Shown: positions 34,185 through 43,673 of the stretch, one piece after another
Numbering within the stretch: position 1 is the stretch's first letter
Layout: each line of letters begins with the position of its first letter
Assembly: GCA_947496235.1 (NCBI GenBank)
Contig: CANMCE010000019.1
Span: forward strand, 1-58,109
DNA length: 58,109 nucleotides
Direction: 5' to 3'
Source: an uncultured Glaciecola sp.
GTDB lineage: Bacteria; Pseudomonadota; Gammaproteobacteria; Enterobacterales; Alteromonadaceae
Notes under the pieces: model-generated
Database searches by the model: none
Seen by the model: only the letters and a program-made list of their open reading frames with translations
Told to the model about the DNA's origin: nothing
Program-made: the position numbers and the translations under genes

Positions 34185-36869
34185 ATGGCTGAAATCAGCA
34201 GAGTGAATTTATTTGGTAAGCTCAATACCTTGAGTTACAAAGCCATTGAAAGTGCAACCGTGTTTTGCAAATTACGCGGTAATCCCTATGTGGAACTTGC
34301 ACACTGGTTTCAACAAATTCTGCAATTACAGGATTCTGATTTACACAAAATTATCCGCTATTTTGGGCTGGATAGCTCCCTGATAGCAAGGGATATGAGT
34401 ACGGCGCTTGAGTCGCTTCCTAAGGGCGCTACTTCGATCTCTGATTTATCTAGCCACATCGAAGATGCCGTGGAGCGTGCATGGGTATATGGCTCACTGG
34501 CCTACGGGGATAACAAAGTACGCATGGCTTATGTGATATTAGGCATGTTACATACTAAGCCGCTGAAAAATGTATTACTTAAAATGTCACCGGAATTCGG
34601 CAAAATTAAATTGGAAACCCTGAGTGACAAGCTTCACGAGATTATCGAAGGTTCTAGCGAGGATGGTCTTAGTGCTAGTAATGGAAGCTCAACTTCAACA
34701 GAGCCTGGGGAAGCTAGCCAAGCCATGTCACCAGCCACCATGGGCAAACAACAAGCGTTATCACAATTTACCACAGACCTGACGGAACAGGCGGCTCAAG
34801 GCAAGCTTGATCCCATTATTGGACGGGATGATGAAATTCGACAATTGATCGATATTCTAATGCGACGAAGACAAAATAATCCCATTTTAACCGGTGAAGC
34901 TGGGGTTGGAAAAACTGCTGTCGTAGAAGGATTTGCACACCGTATAAATAAGGGAGATGTGCCGCCTTCTTTGCAAAACGTGCGTTTATTAAGTTTGGAT
35001 ATAGGCTTGTTGCAAGCTGGCGCTAGTATGAAAGGAGAATTTGAAAACCGACTCAAACAAGTGATCGAAGAAGTGAAAGCTTCGCCTAAACCTATCATCA
35101 TGTTCGTCGATGAAACCCATACGCTTGTTGGGGCTGGTGGTAGTGCTGGTACTGGCGATGCTGCAAATTTGCTTAAACCGGCATTGGCAAGAGGGGAGCT
35201 CCGCACTATAGGCGCCACTACTTGGGCGGAATATAAAAAACACATCGAAAAAGATCCTGCGCTAACTCGACGTTTCCAAGTCGTAAAAGTAGAAGAGCCA
35301 AGTCCCGAAAAAGCCATTCTTATGCTGCGCAATATCGGTGATATTCTGCAAAAACATCATAAAGTGACTGTACTCGATAATGCAATAGAAGCCGCTGTAA
35401 AGCTATCCCACCGCTATATTCCAGCCCGACAACTACCAGACAAGGCCGTGAGTTTATTAGATACAGCGGCTGCTCGCGTGGCCGTTAGCCAATATGCTAC
35501 ACCAGCAAAACTGGAAAATTGTGTGCAGCAGCTGGCAAATTTACAAAAAGAGTTGGCTATTTTGCAGGATGAAACTATCACCGGTGGAAATCACCTAAAA
35601 CGCATTACCACTATAGAACAAGAACTTGCAGAGGCCACTTCTCTTAAACTACAACTAGAAGAAACTTGGGAACAGGAGAAAACGCTAGTAGATGAAATTA
35701 TCGCGCTGAACGGCAAAATTAAATCATCGGTCAATAGTGAAAAAGATCAAGACCCTCAATCAGAAACCCATGCCTCTTCGTTATCTGACATGCAACAATC
35801 GTTAAGCCAAAAACGAGAGCAATTAAGCGCTATTCAAGGGGAGTCTCCATTGATTTTACCTGAGTGTGATGAACAAGCGGTGGCGGCTGTGGTTTCAGAT
35901 TGGACAGGTATACCTCTTGGCAAGATGGTAAATGACGAAATAGCCGCGGTGTTAAACTTGGCAGATACGATGAAACAGCGTGTGATCGGTCAAGACCATG
36001 CTATGGAAGCCATAGCAAAACGTATTCAAACATCTCGGGCTGGTTTAGATAATCCAAACAAACCTGTAGGGGTATTTATGCTTTGTGGTCCTTCCGGTAC
36101 TGGAAAAACCGAAACTGCTTTGACGCTGGCGGAAAGTCTGTATGGTGGCGAACAAAATGTGATCACCATCAATATGAGCGAATTTCAAGAGGCTCATACA
36201 GTATCGACATTAAAAGGTGCACCTCCAGGTTATGTTGGTTATGGGGAAGGCGGTGTGTTAACCGAAGCAGTAAGACGCAACCCTCATTCAATCGTATTAT
36301 TGGATGAAGTTGAAAAAGCCCATCCCGATGTACATGAGATATTCTTTCAAGTGTTTGATAAAGGCATTATGGAAGATGGGGAAGGACGTCAAATCGATTT
36401 TAAAAATACCCTAATTCTACTTACGTCAAACGTTGGTAGTGAAGAAGTTATGACTCTTTGCGCTGATCCTAATGCGATACCGCATATAGAGGTGATCACT
36501 GAAGCATTACGTCAACCCCAACTGAATGTGTTTCCAGCAGCGCTTTTGGGTCGCATAGTGTCTATTCCATATTTTCCGCTTTCGCCGCAGATGTTAAGCA
36601 ACATTACCAAATTACACTTGGAACGCATTAAAAAGCGTATCGAAACACAAAGAGATATTCAGTTTAACTACAGTGAAGATGTGGTTCAGCAGGTGGTGGC
36701 GAGATGCAAACAGCTCGAAAGTGGCGGTCGTATGATTGATAGCATATTAACGCATACTCTACTGCCAGAATTGAGTACCCAAATATTAAATCGAATGCTG
36801 AAGCAAGAAACGCTTAATGCTATTCAAGTTGATATCGCTGACAATGAGTTTGCTTACCAATTTTCCTAA
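34185..36869 (+). CDS. clpV: T6SS sheath-recycling AAA+ ATPase ClpV (TssH)
   Basis: This is an 894-residue ClpB-type AAA+ protein that disassembles contracted sheaths. The N-terminal ClpV domain (about 1-150) binds the TssC N-terminus. The first ATPase module has Walker A GEAGVGKT (about 239-246) and Walker B with FVDETHTLVG; a coiled-coil middle domain lies at about 440-560 with an insert rich in Ser/Glu. The second module has Walker A GPSGTGKT (about 638-645) and LLDEVEKAHPDV. Both modules keep key residues, so the protein looks active. It is the last gene of the structural operon and is followed by a hairpin. Confidence 0.96.
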   Translation: MAEISRVNLFGKLNTLSYKAIESATVFCKLRGNPYVELAHWFQQILQLQDSDLHKIIRYFGLDSSLIARDMSTALESLPKGATSISDLSSHIEDAVERAWVYGSLAYGDNKVRMAYVILGMLHTKPLKNVLLKMSPEFGKIKLETLSDKLHEIIEGSSEDGLSASNGSSTSTEPGEASQAMSPATMGKQQALSQFTTDLTEQAAQGKLDPIIGRDDEIRQLIDILMRRRQNNPILTGEAGVGKTAVVEGFAHRINKGDVPPSLQNVRLLSLDIGLLQAGASMKGEFENRLKQVIEEVKASPKPIIMFVDETHTLVGAGGSAGTGDAANLLKPALARGELRTIGATTWAEYKKHIEKDPALTRRFQVVKVEEPSPEKAILMLRNIGDILQKHHKVTVLDNAIEAAVKLSHRYIPARQLPDKAVSLLDTAAARVAVSQYATPAKLENCVQQLANLQKELAILQDETITGGNHLKRITTIEQELAEATSLKLQLEETWEQEKTLVDEIIALNGKIKSSVNSEKDQDPQSETHASSLSDMQQSLSQKREQLSAIQGESPLILPECDEQAVAAVVSDWTGIPLGKMVNDEIAAVLNLADTMKQRVIGQDHAMEAIAKRIQTSRAGLDNPNKPVGVFMLCGPSGTGKTETALTLAESLYGGEQNVITINMSEFQEAHTVSTLKGAPPGYVGYGEGGVLTEAVRRNPHSIVLLDEVEKAHPDVHEIFFQVFDKGIMEDGEGRQIDFKNTLILLTSNVGSEEVMTLCADPNAIPHIEVITEALRQPQLNVFPAALLGRIVSIPYFPLSPQMLSNITKLHLERIKKRIETQRDIQFNYSEDVVQQVVARCKQLESGGRMIDSILTHTLLPELSTQILNRMLKQETLNAIQVDIADNEFAYQFS

Positions 36870-36881
36870 TAAATAGGCATG

Positions 36882-36907
36882 GGCGCTTAGTACAGAAGCG
36901 CCATTTT
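36882..36907. terminator. Hairpin between convergent clpV and the 161-residue gene
   Basis: GGCGCTT (36882-36888) pairs with AAGCGCC (36896-36902) around a seven-base loop, followed by ATTTT. It lies between the clpV stop and the stop of the minus-strand gene, where a terminator is expected. Confidence 0.6.
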
Positions 36908-36918
36908 AGTGCTATCTA

Positions 36919-37404
36919 CTATTTAATAATTTCGGCCTTTTGCACTTCCATGCTCGAAAGATCAAAGGTGTAAATATCGCCGGCTTCATTTTCTATCACA
37001 AAAGAATGTTTGTCTCGATTGTAATCTAAGCTGATGGGGTAAACTTCTTGTACATCTGTTTCTATGCTCGTGTCGAACTTAGTAACATAAACTGGTATCC
37101 GCCATATTTCATCATAGTTAGCATCTACAGCGAACAAATACGTAATTGAAAAAGATACTTCCGAATTTCTAATATTGTCTAAATAGTAGCGAATTTCATC
37201 TATAGTAACCGGCTCTATATAGGGTGGTGGTAACCGGTTGGGTTTGGGAGTATTCATATTGCTATTCTCTTTGCTGGTAGCTGTGTAATTGGTTTCAATT
37301 CTTAGTCTAAAAAGGCTGGGGTTTGCAAAGCTACACTGTGCTACACAGAACATTAAATAGTAGCTTACAACAAACTTGATAATCCACAAAGTTGCTGTTC
37401 TCAT
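36919..37404 (-). CDS. Exported small protein, possible immunity partner of the M35-like peptidase
   Basis: This is a 161-residue protein of unknown family. An N-terminal hydrophobic segment (about 7-26) ends in CSFANP, fitting a signal peptide, so the mature protein is probably periplasmic. A Pro/Asn-rich stretch (about 50-65) leads into a compact beta-rich domain (about 66-161) with no catalytic motif. It begins 16 bases after the stop of the metallopeptidase gene and is the last gene of that pair, a typical layout for an effector followed by its immunity protein. That role is an inference from position, size and location only. Confidence 0.6.
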   Translation of the reverse strand: MRTATLWIIKFVVSYYLMFCVAQCSFANPSLFRLRIETNYTATSKENSNMNTPKPNRLPPPYIEPVTIDEIRYYLDNIRNSEVSFSITYLFAVDANYDEIWRIPVYVTKFDTSIETDVQEVYPISLDYNRDKHSFVIENEAGDIYTFDLSSMEVQKAEIIK

Positions 37405-37420
37405 TAATAGTTGGGCCCGA

Positions 37421-38596
37421 TTAAGGGCCTGGTTTACTACTAATTTTCGGAATTTTCGCCACTTTGGGAATTTTCGGTGGCACTGGAGGCGCTACTGGTG
37501 GACGTAAGCTACGACCGAAGTTGAAATAAGCCTTTTGATATTGAGTCATCATATTACATGCATCCAGACAAAAAATGCTCCAAGTATCAGCGTTATTCAT
37601 GGCTTCATGAGGCATTAAATGGTGGTCTGGAGATAATCCTTCAAACCGATATCTATGGTCTTTAGTGCCTAAAATCAAATGGCTAATTTCATGAATAATG
37701 GTATTGGTCCAGTGCAAACTGTCGCCAAGAATAGTATGTGAAGCGTTAAAAAAGGCATCTTCCACGTAAATGATAGGTATTTTTTCTGCCATTGATCCGA
37801 ACACAAAGGCGATAGAATTATAAAAATATTGATCGTCTTTTCTATTTCCGGTGCGTAGATAAGGCATGTCGGTAAAAATCAATTTATTGGAATTGATAAC
37901 GTTCTCTATTTTTTTCAAGCCAGCCAAAATTTTATTCATATCACTTTTAACACTGGCTGCACTTACACTCTCTCCTGAAAACCATCGTCTAACTATTCTG
38001 TGAATACGGGAATTCGCGTTATTTCTATCCATACACAATAACATTATTGTTTTTGCAACTAGTCGCCTGGCTTCATTGGTAGATGCTCCTATTAGTTTGC
38101 GTTGATGTTCACTAAAGTGTTCATTTACATCTTCCAATTTTGCCCGCTGCATAAGCGACAAAGAACTGGTTTTCTCAAGCTCTTTTGAGATAAAACGCTG
38201 GTAGCTTTTGGGTGTTGATACGACCCAAATATCCGTACTACCTTGTACGTGAACCATATACACATGCCTGAGTAACTTGATTGCGGCAGCGCGTTTAATT
38301 TGCTCATCACTTAAATAATTAACTCGCATGCCATGTCTATCACTGGTAGTCACAGACTCGTCGGAAAAGCCCACAGCATCAAGAATGGCCTGAGCTTCTT
38401 TACCTTTTAAAATGTGTCTAAGACTGCCCAGCATTACACCATATTTTCGATCAAATCCACTGTCACCCATGATACTTTTGAGAAAATTCATGGTATGAGT
38501 CAAAGGAGCGTCATATTGAGTGAAAGGGTGGCTCAATACACGCTGATTTTTTTTGTATTCTTTCGAAAATGAATAATGATCAAAAAGGTGTGACAT
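37421..38596 (-). CDS. M35-like (aspzincin) metallopeptidase, candidate T6SS effector
   Basis: This is a 391-residue protein. The C-terminal half carries an aspzincin-type site: HEISH at about 302-306, GTKDHRYRFEG after it, and the third-ligand-type Asp in NNADTW (about 337). That resembles the lysine-specific/deuterolysin M35 group, which cleaves proteins with a single zinc. The N-terminal half (1-240) is helical and unassigned, and the C-terminus is a Pro/Lys-rich tail (PPVAPPVPPKIPK). There is no signal peptide, so a T6SS route would fit. ATG 38596 is preferred over TTG 38617. It sits just beyond clpV and before a small exported protein. Confidence 0.78.
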   Translation of the reverse strand: MSHLFDHYSFSKEYKKNQRVLSHPFTQYDAPLTHTMNFLKSIMGDSGFDRKYGVMLGSLRHILKGKEAQAILDAVGFSDESVTTSDRHGMRVNYLSDEQIKRAAAIKLLRHVYMVHVQGSTDIWVVSTPKSYQRFISKELEKTSSLSLMQRAKLEDVNEHFSEHQRKLIGASTNEARRLVAKTIMLLCMDRNNANSRIHRIVRRWFSGESVSAASVKSDMNKILAGLKKIENVINSNKLIFTDMPYLRTGNRKDDQYFYNSIAFVFGSMAEKIPIIYVEDAFFNASHTILGDSLHWTNTIIHEISHLILGTKDHRYRFEGLSPDHHLMPHEAMNNADTWSIFCLDACNMMTQYQKAYFNFGRSLRPPVAPPVPPKIPKVAKIPKISSKPGP

Positions 38597-38733
38597 AAAT
38601 AGGTTTCCGCCGAACAATGACTTTTACTAGGCTAAACTGAGTTTGCGTTATAAGAAGCTTACGGCAGGCAATAGGGATAAGTTGCACCTGATAATGGCGC
38701 AAGTGTAAATATTTTCAGAGAGAATTAAGATGT

Positions 38734-40326
38734 TTAGTTTCGAGCAATAAAGTCTTTAACTGTATTCACAAATACATCGGAAGCTACTTCTCTTCCTAAC
38801 AATAAATGCCCATCACTTTCTAACCCTACAAATTCAGCATTTGGAATCTGTGCAGCTATATCTTGGCCTATTTCAAGTGGAATACGCTGATCTCCCAAGG
38901 AATGAATAACCAAAGTGGGCACCTTAATGTGGGCAAGTTTATCTCTTACATCAATATCGCCAAAAGTGGACAAATACCTAGCTGCGTTTTCTGGGCTTGT
39001 GGTTTGTCGTTGGAATTCATTGAACCAATCGAGCTCTTCTTTATTCGCACTGGGCATAAAAGTACTAGAAAATATTTGTCGATAAGCCGGATTGTCTTGT
39101 CCCCAGCCGCTTTCGGTAAGCGTAATAACGGCTTCTCGACGTTTTATTTCATCTGGCGTAGCGTTAATTCGCCAACCTGAGGCATAAGCGCCAAATAAAA
39201 TTAAGTGGCTGACTTTGTCTGGATGTTTGATGGCATAATCAATGGAAACTGAAGCGCCTTGAGAAATCCCTAAAAGTGCAAATTTTTCTAGGTTTGTCTG
39301 TTGAACAACTGCTTCTAAATCATCCACAAAAGCATTAAACGACAGGTCTTTGACTTGCCAATCTGAAAGACCGTTTCCTCGTTCATCATAGCGAATTACT
39401 CTATGATCTTGAGCCAATTGTCTAAACAAAGGACTCCAAATAGGCGCATTCCAGTCATACTCTAAGTGAGTTAACCAATTGGCCGCTTTAACGATGGGAT
39501 AACCTTCGCCGACGCTAGCGTATGCAATTCGTGTATTGTCTTTGGTTTTACAAAATCGTACTTGCTGGCGGTTAAGCAAATCTCGACTTTTTTCTTCTTC
39601 TTTACTGGGATGCTGTGGGTCACTGGTAAATATTGAATTAGGTAGAGAATCTTGCCATTTGATACCTGCATCTTGAAATCGTTGTTTAAACAATTTCTCG
39701 GTTTTTTGTTTATCCGCAATAAAACCCATAGTATCAAGTTGTCTAATTAAGCCATGACAAAGCCCCATGTTGTATGGCTCTTTGGCTAGCCCAATTTTCA
39801 TGTACTTGAGTTTGTCATCAGGACTTGTATGAGGGTGTTCCCACAATTTTTCCAACACTTGTAAATAAAGCCTATCGATTTCAAGACGTTCTGCGGTTAA
39901 CCAACGCTGAAAGCTGTGTTGATCTGGGATATCAATGCCTGCAAGGAAAGGTTCTTCAAGTTTATTCAGGTGTTGCTTTAGTTCTTCTATGGTTAAAAGA
40001 TCTGCGTCGAGTCTATTTTTTAAGTGATGAACGTCAATCACAATGTCATTAGTTAGCAACATGACACGTTCACGATCTGAAATTAACCGCTGAGCATTAC
40101 GCTCGTTGACTAAGCGCCGGATTTTACTTAATGACCAGCGCAGCGCGCCTTTTGGATCATTGTGCTCATCCCATAGAAAATCACACAGGCTTTCTCGGCG
40201 TTGTGGTCTGCTAGTCATTGCCATATAGGACAATAACGCACGAGTACGCTTCGACTTTACCAGCGAAAGTGCTTTTCCATCCAATGTTAGGGATAATTCG
40301 CCTAACAGGTTAATTTCTAACGTCAT
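38734..40326 (-). CDS. BTAD-type regulator fused to alpha/beta hydrolase
   Basis: This is a 530-residue two-part protein. Residues about 1-95 are an OmpR-like winged-helix DNA-binding domain (INLLGELSLTLDGKAL, GALRWSLSKIRRLV). Residues 96-225 are a bacterial transcriptional activation domain (BTAD), as in SARP regulators. Residues about 262-528 are an alpha/beta hydrolase with a complete nucleophile elbow GISQG (Ser355), an oxyanion-type YDERGNGLSD and a C-terminal ESDGHLLLG His; the acid is probably the Asp in SLGDQRIP. The fusion suggests a regulator that senses or processes a small ester-like ligand. It is 81 bases after the LuxR-type response regulator gene. Confidence 0.85.
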   Translation of the reverse strand: MTLEINLLGELSLTLDGKALSLVKSKRTRALLSYMAMTSRPQRRESLCDFLWDEHNDPKGALRWSLSKIRRLVNERNAQRLISDRERVMLLTNDIVIDVHHLKNRLDADLLTIEELKQHLNKLEEPFLAGIDIPDQHSFQRWLTAERLEIDRLYLQVLEKLWEHPHTSPDDKLKYMKIGLAKEPYNMGLCHGLIRQLDTMGFIADKQKTEKLFKQRFQDAGIKWQDSLPNSIFTSDPQHPSKEEEKSRDLLNRQQVRFCKTKDNTRIAYASVGEGYPIVKAANWLTHLEYDWNAPIWSPLFRQLAQDHRVIRYDERGNGLSDWQVKDLSFNAFVDDLEAVVQQTNLEKFALLGISQGASVSIDYAIKHPDKVSHLILFGAYASGWRINATPDEIKRREAVITLTESGWGQDNPAYRQIFSSTFMPSANKEELDWFNEFQRQTTSPENAARYLSTFGDIDVRDKLAHIKVPTLVIHSLGDQRIPLEIGQDIAAQIPNAEFVGLESDGHLLLGREVASDVFVNTVKDFIARN

Positions 40327-40407
40327 GTCGAAAATTAAAAGTTGAGTTCCGTTAGCAGTAAGAATAGCTTGGTATTTGAGCTTTACATACCCCTCACATG
40401 GGGGGAA

Positions 40408-41043
40408 TTAATAGTCAGAATCAAATAATAAACCCAATTGCTCGGCTTTTTGCACAGCTTGAGTTCGGTTTTCAACTTCTAACTCTTTGATTACACTTGA
40501 GACATATTCTTTTACTGTGTAAGGCGACAGATTCATCTCTTTAGCAATTTCTTTGTTACTTTTCCCTTCAGACATTAATTGCAGCGTCTGTTGTAGGCGA
40601 GTTGAAAGTGGATGAGTGTTTTCATCGTAATTGGGGGATTCAATAACATTCTTGCCGTCGAGCACGTCAAACAGGGCTGTTTTGATTCTCACCTTTGGCG
40701 TACTTTTCGAAATGAACCCGTTTACACCAAGTGCCATCACTTGATTCACGGTTATGGTTGAATCCAAGGAAGAAAGGATAATTAATGTATGGCAAGGAAA
40801 TGAATTTTTCACCGCTTTAATGCCATTTAATCCCTTGGTACCTGGCATTTTGAGATCCATCAGAATTAAATCTATGTCATTGTTATTCTGCAAAGTAATC
40901 CAGGCTTGGTCAAAATCCATTGCGCGAATAATGCGGGTTCCGGGAAACAATTCAATGAGTAGCCAATTAATCCCATCGCCAAAGAGTTCGTGGTCTTCTG
41001 CCACTAAAATCGTCGATAATGTTATTGGGGTGAGGGTAGACAT
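40408..41043 (-). CDS. LuxR/NarL-type response regulator
   Basis: This is a 211-residue response regulator. The receiver domain (about 10-130) has an acidic pair AEDHE (15-19), the phospho-acceptor Asp63 in LILMDLKMPG, ILSS at about 92-95 and the conserved Lys in FISKST. The C-terminal HTH (about 145-205, MSEGKSNKEIAKEMNLSPYTVKEYVSSVI) is of the LuxR type. It is 17 bases after the histidine kinase gene, so the two form a two-component pair. The proximity to T6SS genes makes control of that locus or of the fusion regulator plausible, but unproven. Confidence 0.92.
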   Translation of the reverse strand: MSTLTPITLSTILVAEDHELFGDGINWLLIELFPGTRIIRAMDFDQAWITLQNNNDIDLILMDLKMPGTKGLNGIKAVKNSFPCHTLIILSSLDSTITVNQVMALGVNGFISKSTPKVRIKTALFDVLDGKNVIESPNYDENTHPLSTRLQQTLQLMSEGKSNKEIAKEMNLSPYTVKEYVSSVIKELEVENRTQAVQKAEQLGLLFDSDY

Positions 41044-41060
41044 AATAATTGTTGAACCGC

Positions 41061-43466
41061 TTATTTTATTTCAATGAAATTTAGCAAGGATCTTAACTGT
41101 GCCGGCTTTATTGGGTTTGCCAAGAGCAGAATATCTTTGAATGTACCTATTTGAATAGTACTTTTTAAATTTTCGTTAGTAATGCAAAAACAAGCCAACA
41201 CCAAATTGGAATTGAGATTTTCAGGCTTTTGAATTTTCAGATCACGTATTTTGTTGCGTAAATCTTCTATGTCCTCGGCCTCGATTAAAATAAGTCTTTT
41301 TTCAGTATCGTCTACCGAAAAACAATCATTATGACCTAGACTGATAGGTTGATATGGATAAGACCATTGATCTAGGTAGCCTTGGAGTGCTTGTGCAAGT
41401 TTCACATCATCTATAGCACAAAATATATTTACTTGTTTTTTTGCTTCGTTTGGCTTTTTCGTTTGAGCGGGTCGATTTGAGGGAGAAGTTAATAAGGGGA
41501 TATGTAAATTAAATACGCTTCCTTTGCCTTGTTCCGAACTAAAGCTAATCGCGTATCCCATCAAACTACATAAATACTGCACAGATGATAACCCTATGCC
41601 ATGACCCAATTGTTGTATTAACGCCTGTTCAGGAGAGTTGGTATGCAGTCTTTTGCTGCTTTGTTTGAGTATGCTCCAAATACGTTTTTGTTGTTCATCG
41701 GTAATGCCGCAACCCGTGTCCCAAACTTGAATAAGGATGCCTGCTTTACGGGCTCGACAGGACACTAATACGCCACCGTTTTCGGTGAATTTCAGTGCAT
41801 TATGAATAAGATTGTTGAGGATTCTTTGCAATAATGTCTTATCGGTTTCAATGGTTACATCTTGGGAATACAGTTTGAATTTTAAATTTTTATTATCGAA
41901 GTTGGCAGAATGGGTGGTCGCTAATTCGTCTATAAGTTTATTTAATTTAACCAGACTTTTTACCGGCTTTATCTTACCTGTTTGTAATTGCCCCAGATCG
42001 AGCAAGGCGCTAAAGGTATCTTGCATATTTTTTTGAATATTCTGAGCATTGTTAATCAACAATTCGTTATCTTTGTCCTTATTGTTATCTTTTAAATGCG
42101 CCAAAGTGAGTCCCATTGCGTCCAATGGCTGTTTTAAATCGTGACTTAATTGGGCCAGAAAAGACGTTTTTGCATCGCTCGCAGTTTCTGCCGCAATTTT
42201 TTCTCGTTTGATCTCTAACACCCTAAGCACCAACACCACGAAATGAATAAAAAAGTGCAACACTTGAAAATAGGGGCTCATTAAATTGCCATATTGCAAG
42301 GTGATTTGGTTTGGTTCTGGCACTGAATATTGAAGATGTATAGTAGTGGCAATAGAGTACAGCAGAGGTATCCACCCTAGCATAAAAATGAGATTCAGTG
42401 CGCCATGAGAATAAGCTTTTACAATACTGGTAGTAATTACCAAAATAATAACGAGTAGGCTTGAAATAGAAAAAATAGACCCATTGGTATTTGCATCAAC
42501 AAACAAACTGCCTAGCATTGACATTACTACTAGCAATATAACTAATTGATAAACTCGCCCAGTCTTGCTGCTTTTTTCAGGGGAAAAAAATGAATAGACA
42601 AACAGCAAAATAGTTAACTGCATGCCGCCAACTACTAGCCACAGCCAATAGGGGATGCCTGCTTGACCCTCTATGACAAAAACAGCAAATGGAGAACGCA
42701 GTAGGGAAATAGTTAGTAAAAAGCTAGTGGACAAAGCAAACCAAAGGAAGGTTTGGTCAAACGTTAGCAAAAAACTGGTGAGTGCTAGCATGACGAAACC
42801 TAGCACTATGCCTATGGCAATAATAAAAACAAAATCCATGTCTCGGGTCCAAGACTGATACTTTTGCTCAGTCATTAACCCTATATAAAGTGGGTTCCGA
42901 GTTTTTACTTCTTTTAATACAATGATCAACTCTGCAGATTCACCTGAACTTATTTGAATTGGCGAGGATCTGCCCAACATGTTGACGCTATATGAAGGTG
43001 ATTGTGACTCATTGGGAATAATTGCTGTGTGAGCTAGATGAGGCCCCGAGCGAGTATAAATTTGAATGTCATTCACCATGTAGTGGCTAACATGGACCCG
43101 CCAATCTTGATTATTAGTTTGATTATTCAGGGTTACTAGCATTCCATAACGAGTAGACTTTGAAAAATCCGGGCGTGTGGAAAGTTCGGTTTTAGGTTTT
43201 TTGGAAAGTACGCTATTTTTAACAGAGCTAGCATATTCAAACATAGCTGGCGCTTGAATTTCTTCGGGTATCGGGAAAAAGCCAGTGGTTTGGATGGCAG
43301 AGTTGAGGTGATATATGGTTTGCTCATTATCCAATATTAAGGATTGCTCATGTTCCCTAGCTACCGTCTCTTGGGCACTTAGGTCGAGCAAAACTGCAGT
43401 TAAAAAATACATTCCCAACAGCAAACTTAAAATAATGAGACTCTTTTTTAACAAGACAATTTCCAA
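41061..43466 (-). CDS. 7TMR-DISM sensor histidine kinase with degenerate receiver
   Basis: This is an 801-residue membrane sensor kinase. After a signal-like helix (about 8-30), a periplasmic 7TMR-DISM extracellular domain spans about 40-205, then seven helices (about 211-415). The HisKA motif FLAQLSHDLKQPLDA has the phospho-acceptor His442; the HATPase domain has NNLIHNALKF and DTGCGI (583-588). The C-terminal 130 residues look like a receiver domain without its Asp: at the phospho site LILIEAED has Glu in place of the Asp. The start is TTG 43466; a second TTG at 43454, with GGAAA before it, would remove four residues. Its partner is the LuxR-type regulator just downstream. Confidence 0.88.
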   Translation of the reverse strand: MEIVLLKKSLIILSLLLGMYFLTAVLLDLSAQETVAREHEQSLILDNEQTIYHLNSAIQTTGFFPIPEEIQAPAMFEYASSVKNSVLSKKPKTELSTRPDFSKSTRYGMLVTLNNQTNNQDWRVHVSHYMVNDIQIYTRSGPHLAHTAIIPNESQSPSYSVNMLGRSSPIQISSGESAELIIVLKEVKTRNPLYIGLMTEQKYQSWTRDMDFVFIIAIGIVLGFVMLALTSFLLTFDQTFLWFALSTSFLLTISLLRSPFAVFVIEGQAGIPYWLWLVVGGMQLTILLFVYSFFSPEKSSKTGRVYQLVILLVVMSMLGSLFVDANTNGSIFSISSLLVIILVITTSIVKAYSHGALNLIFMLGWIPLLYSIATTIHLQYSVPEPNQITLQYGNLMSPYFQVLHFFIHFVVLVLRVLEIKREKIAAETASDAKTSFLAQLSHDLKQPLDAMGLTLAHLKDNNKDKDNELLINNAQNIQKNMQDTFSALLDLGQLQTGKIKPVKSLVKLNKLIDELATTHSANFDNKNLKFKLYSQDVTIETDKTLLQRILNNLIHNALKFTENGGVLVSCRARKAGILIQVWDTGCGITDEQQKRIWSILKQSSKRLHTNSPEQALIQQLGHGIGLSSVQYLCSLMGYAISFSSEQGKGSVFNLHIPLLTSPSNRPAQTKKPNEAKKQVNIFCAIDDVKLAQALQGYLDQWSYPYQPISLGHNDCFSVDDTEKRLILIEAEDIEDLRNKIRDLKIQKPENLNSNLVLACFCITNENLKSTIQIGTFKDILLLANPIKPAQLRSLLNFIEIK

Positions 43467-43673
43467 TTCAATTTGCTGAAGTTAGGTTGCATTAAAGTTA
43501 CCGTTATGTGGTAATTCTGCAGCAATCATGCCGACATCAGTAGGTATAATTCTCGAAATGCTAGTTTTATTAGCTTTCAGCTATCAGACATCATTCTATA
43601 CGGAAGTGGCAGAAAATAAACACAAACTTGCTAAGTTTATGGATTACATTTGCTAAATCTATTAGAGGTTCGT
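43467..43673 (-). promoter_or_regulatory. Promoter gap before the histidine kinase gene
   Basis: This 207-base gap separates the Ser/Thr kinase stop from the histidine kinase start, while genes further on are tightly spaced. A promoter on the minus strand is expected. I see no strong terminator or operator in it. Confidence 0.35.
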
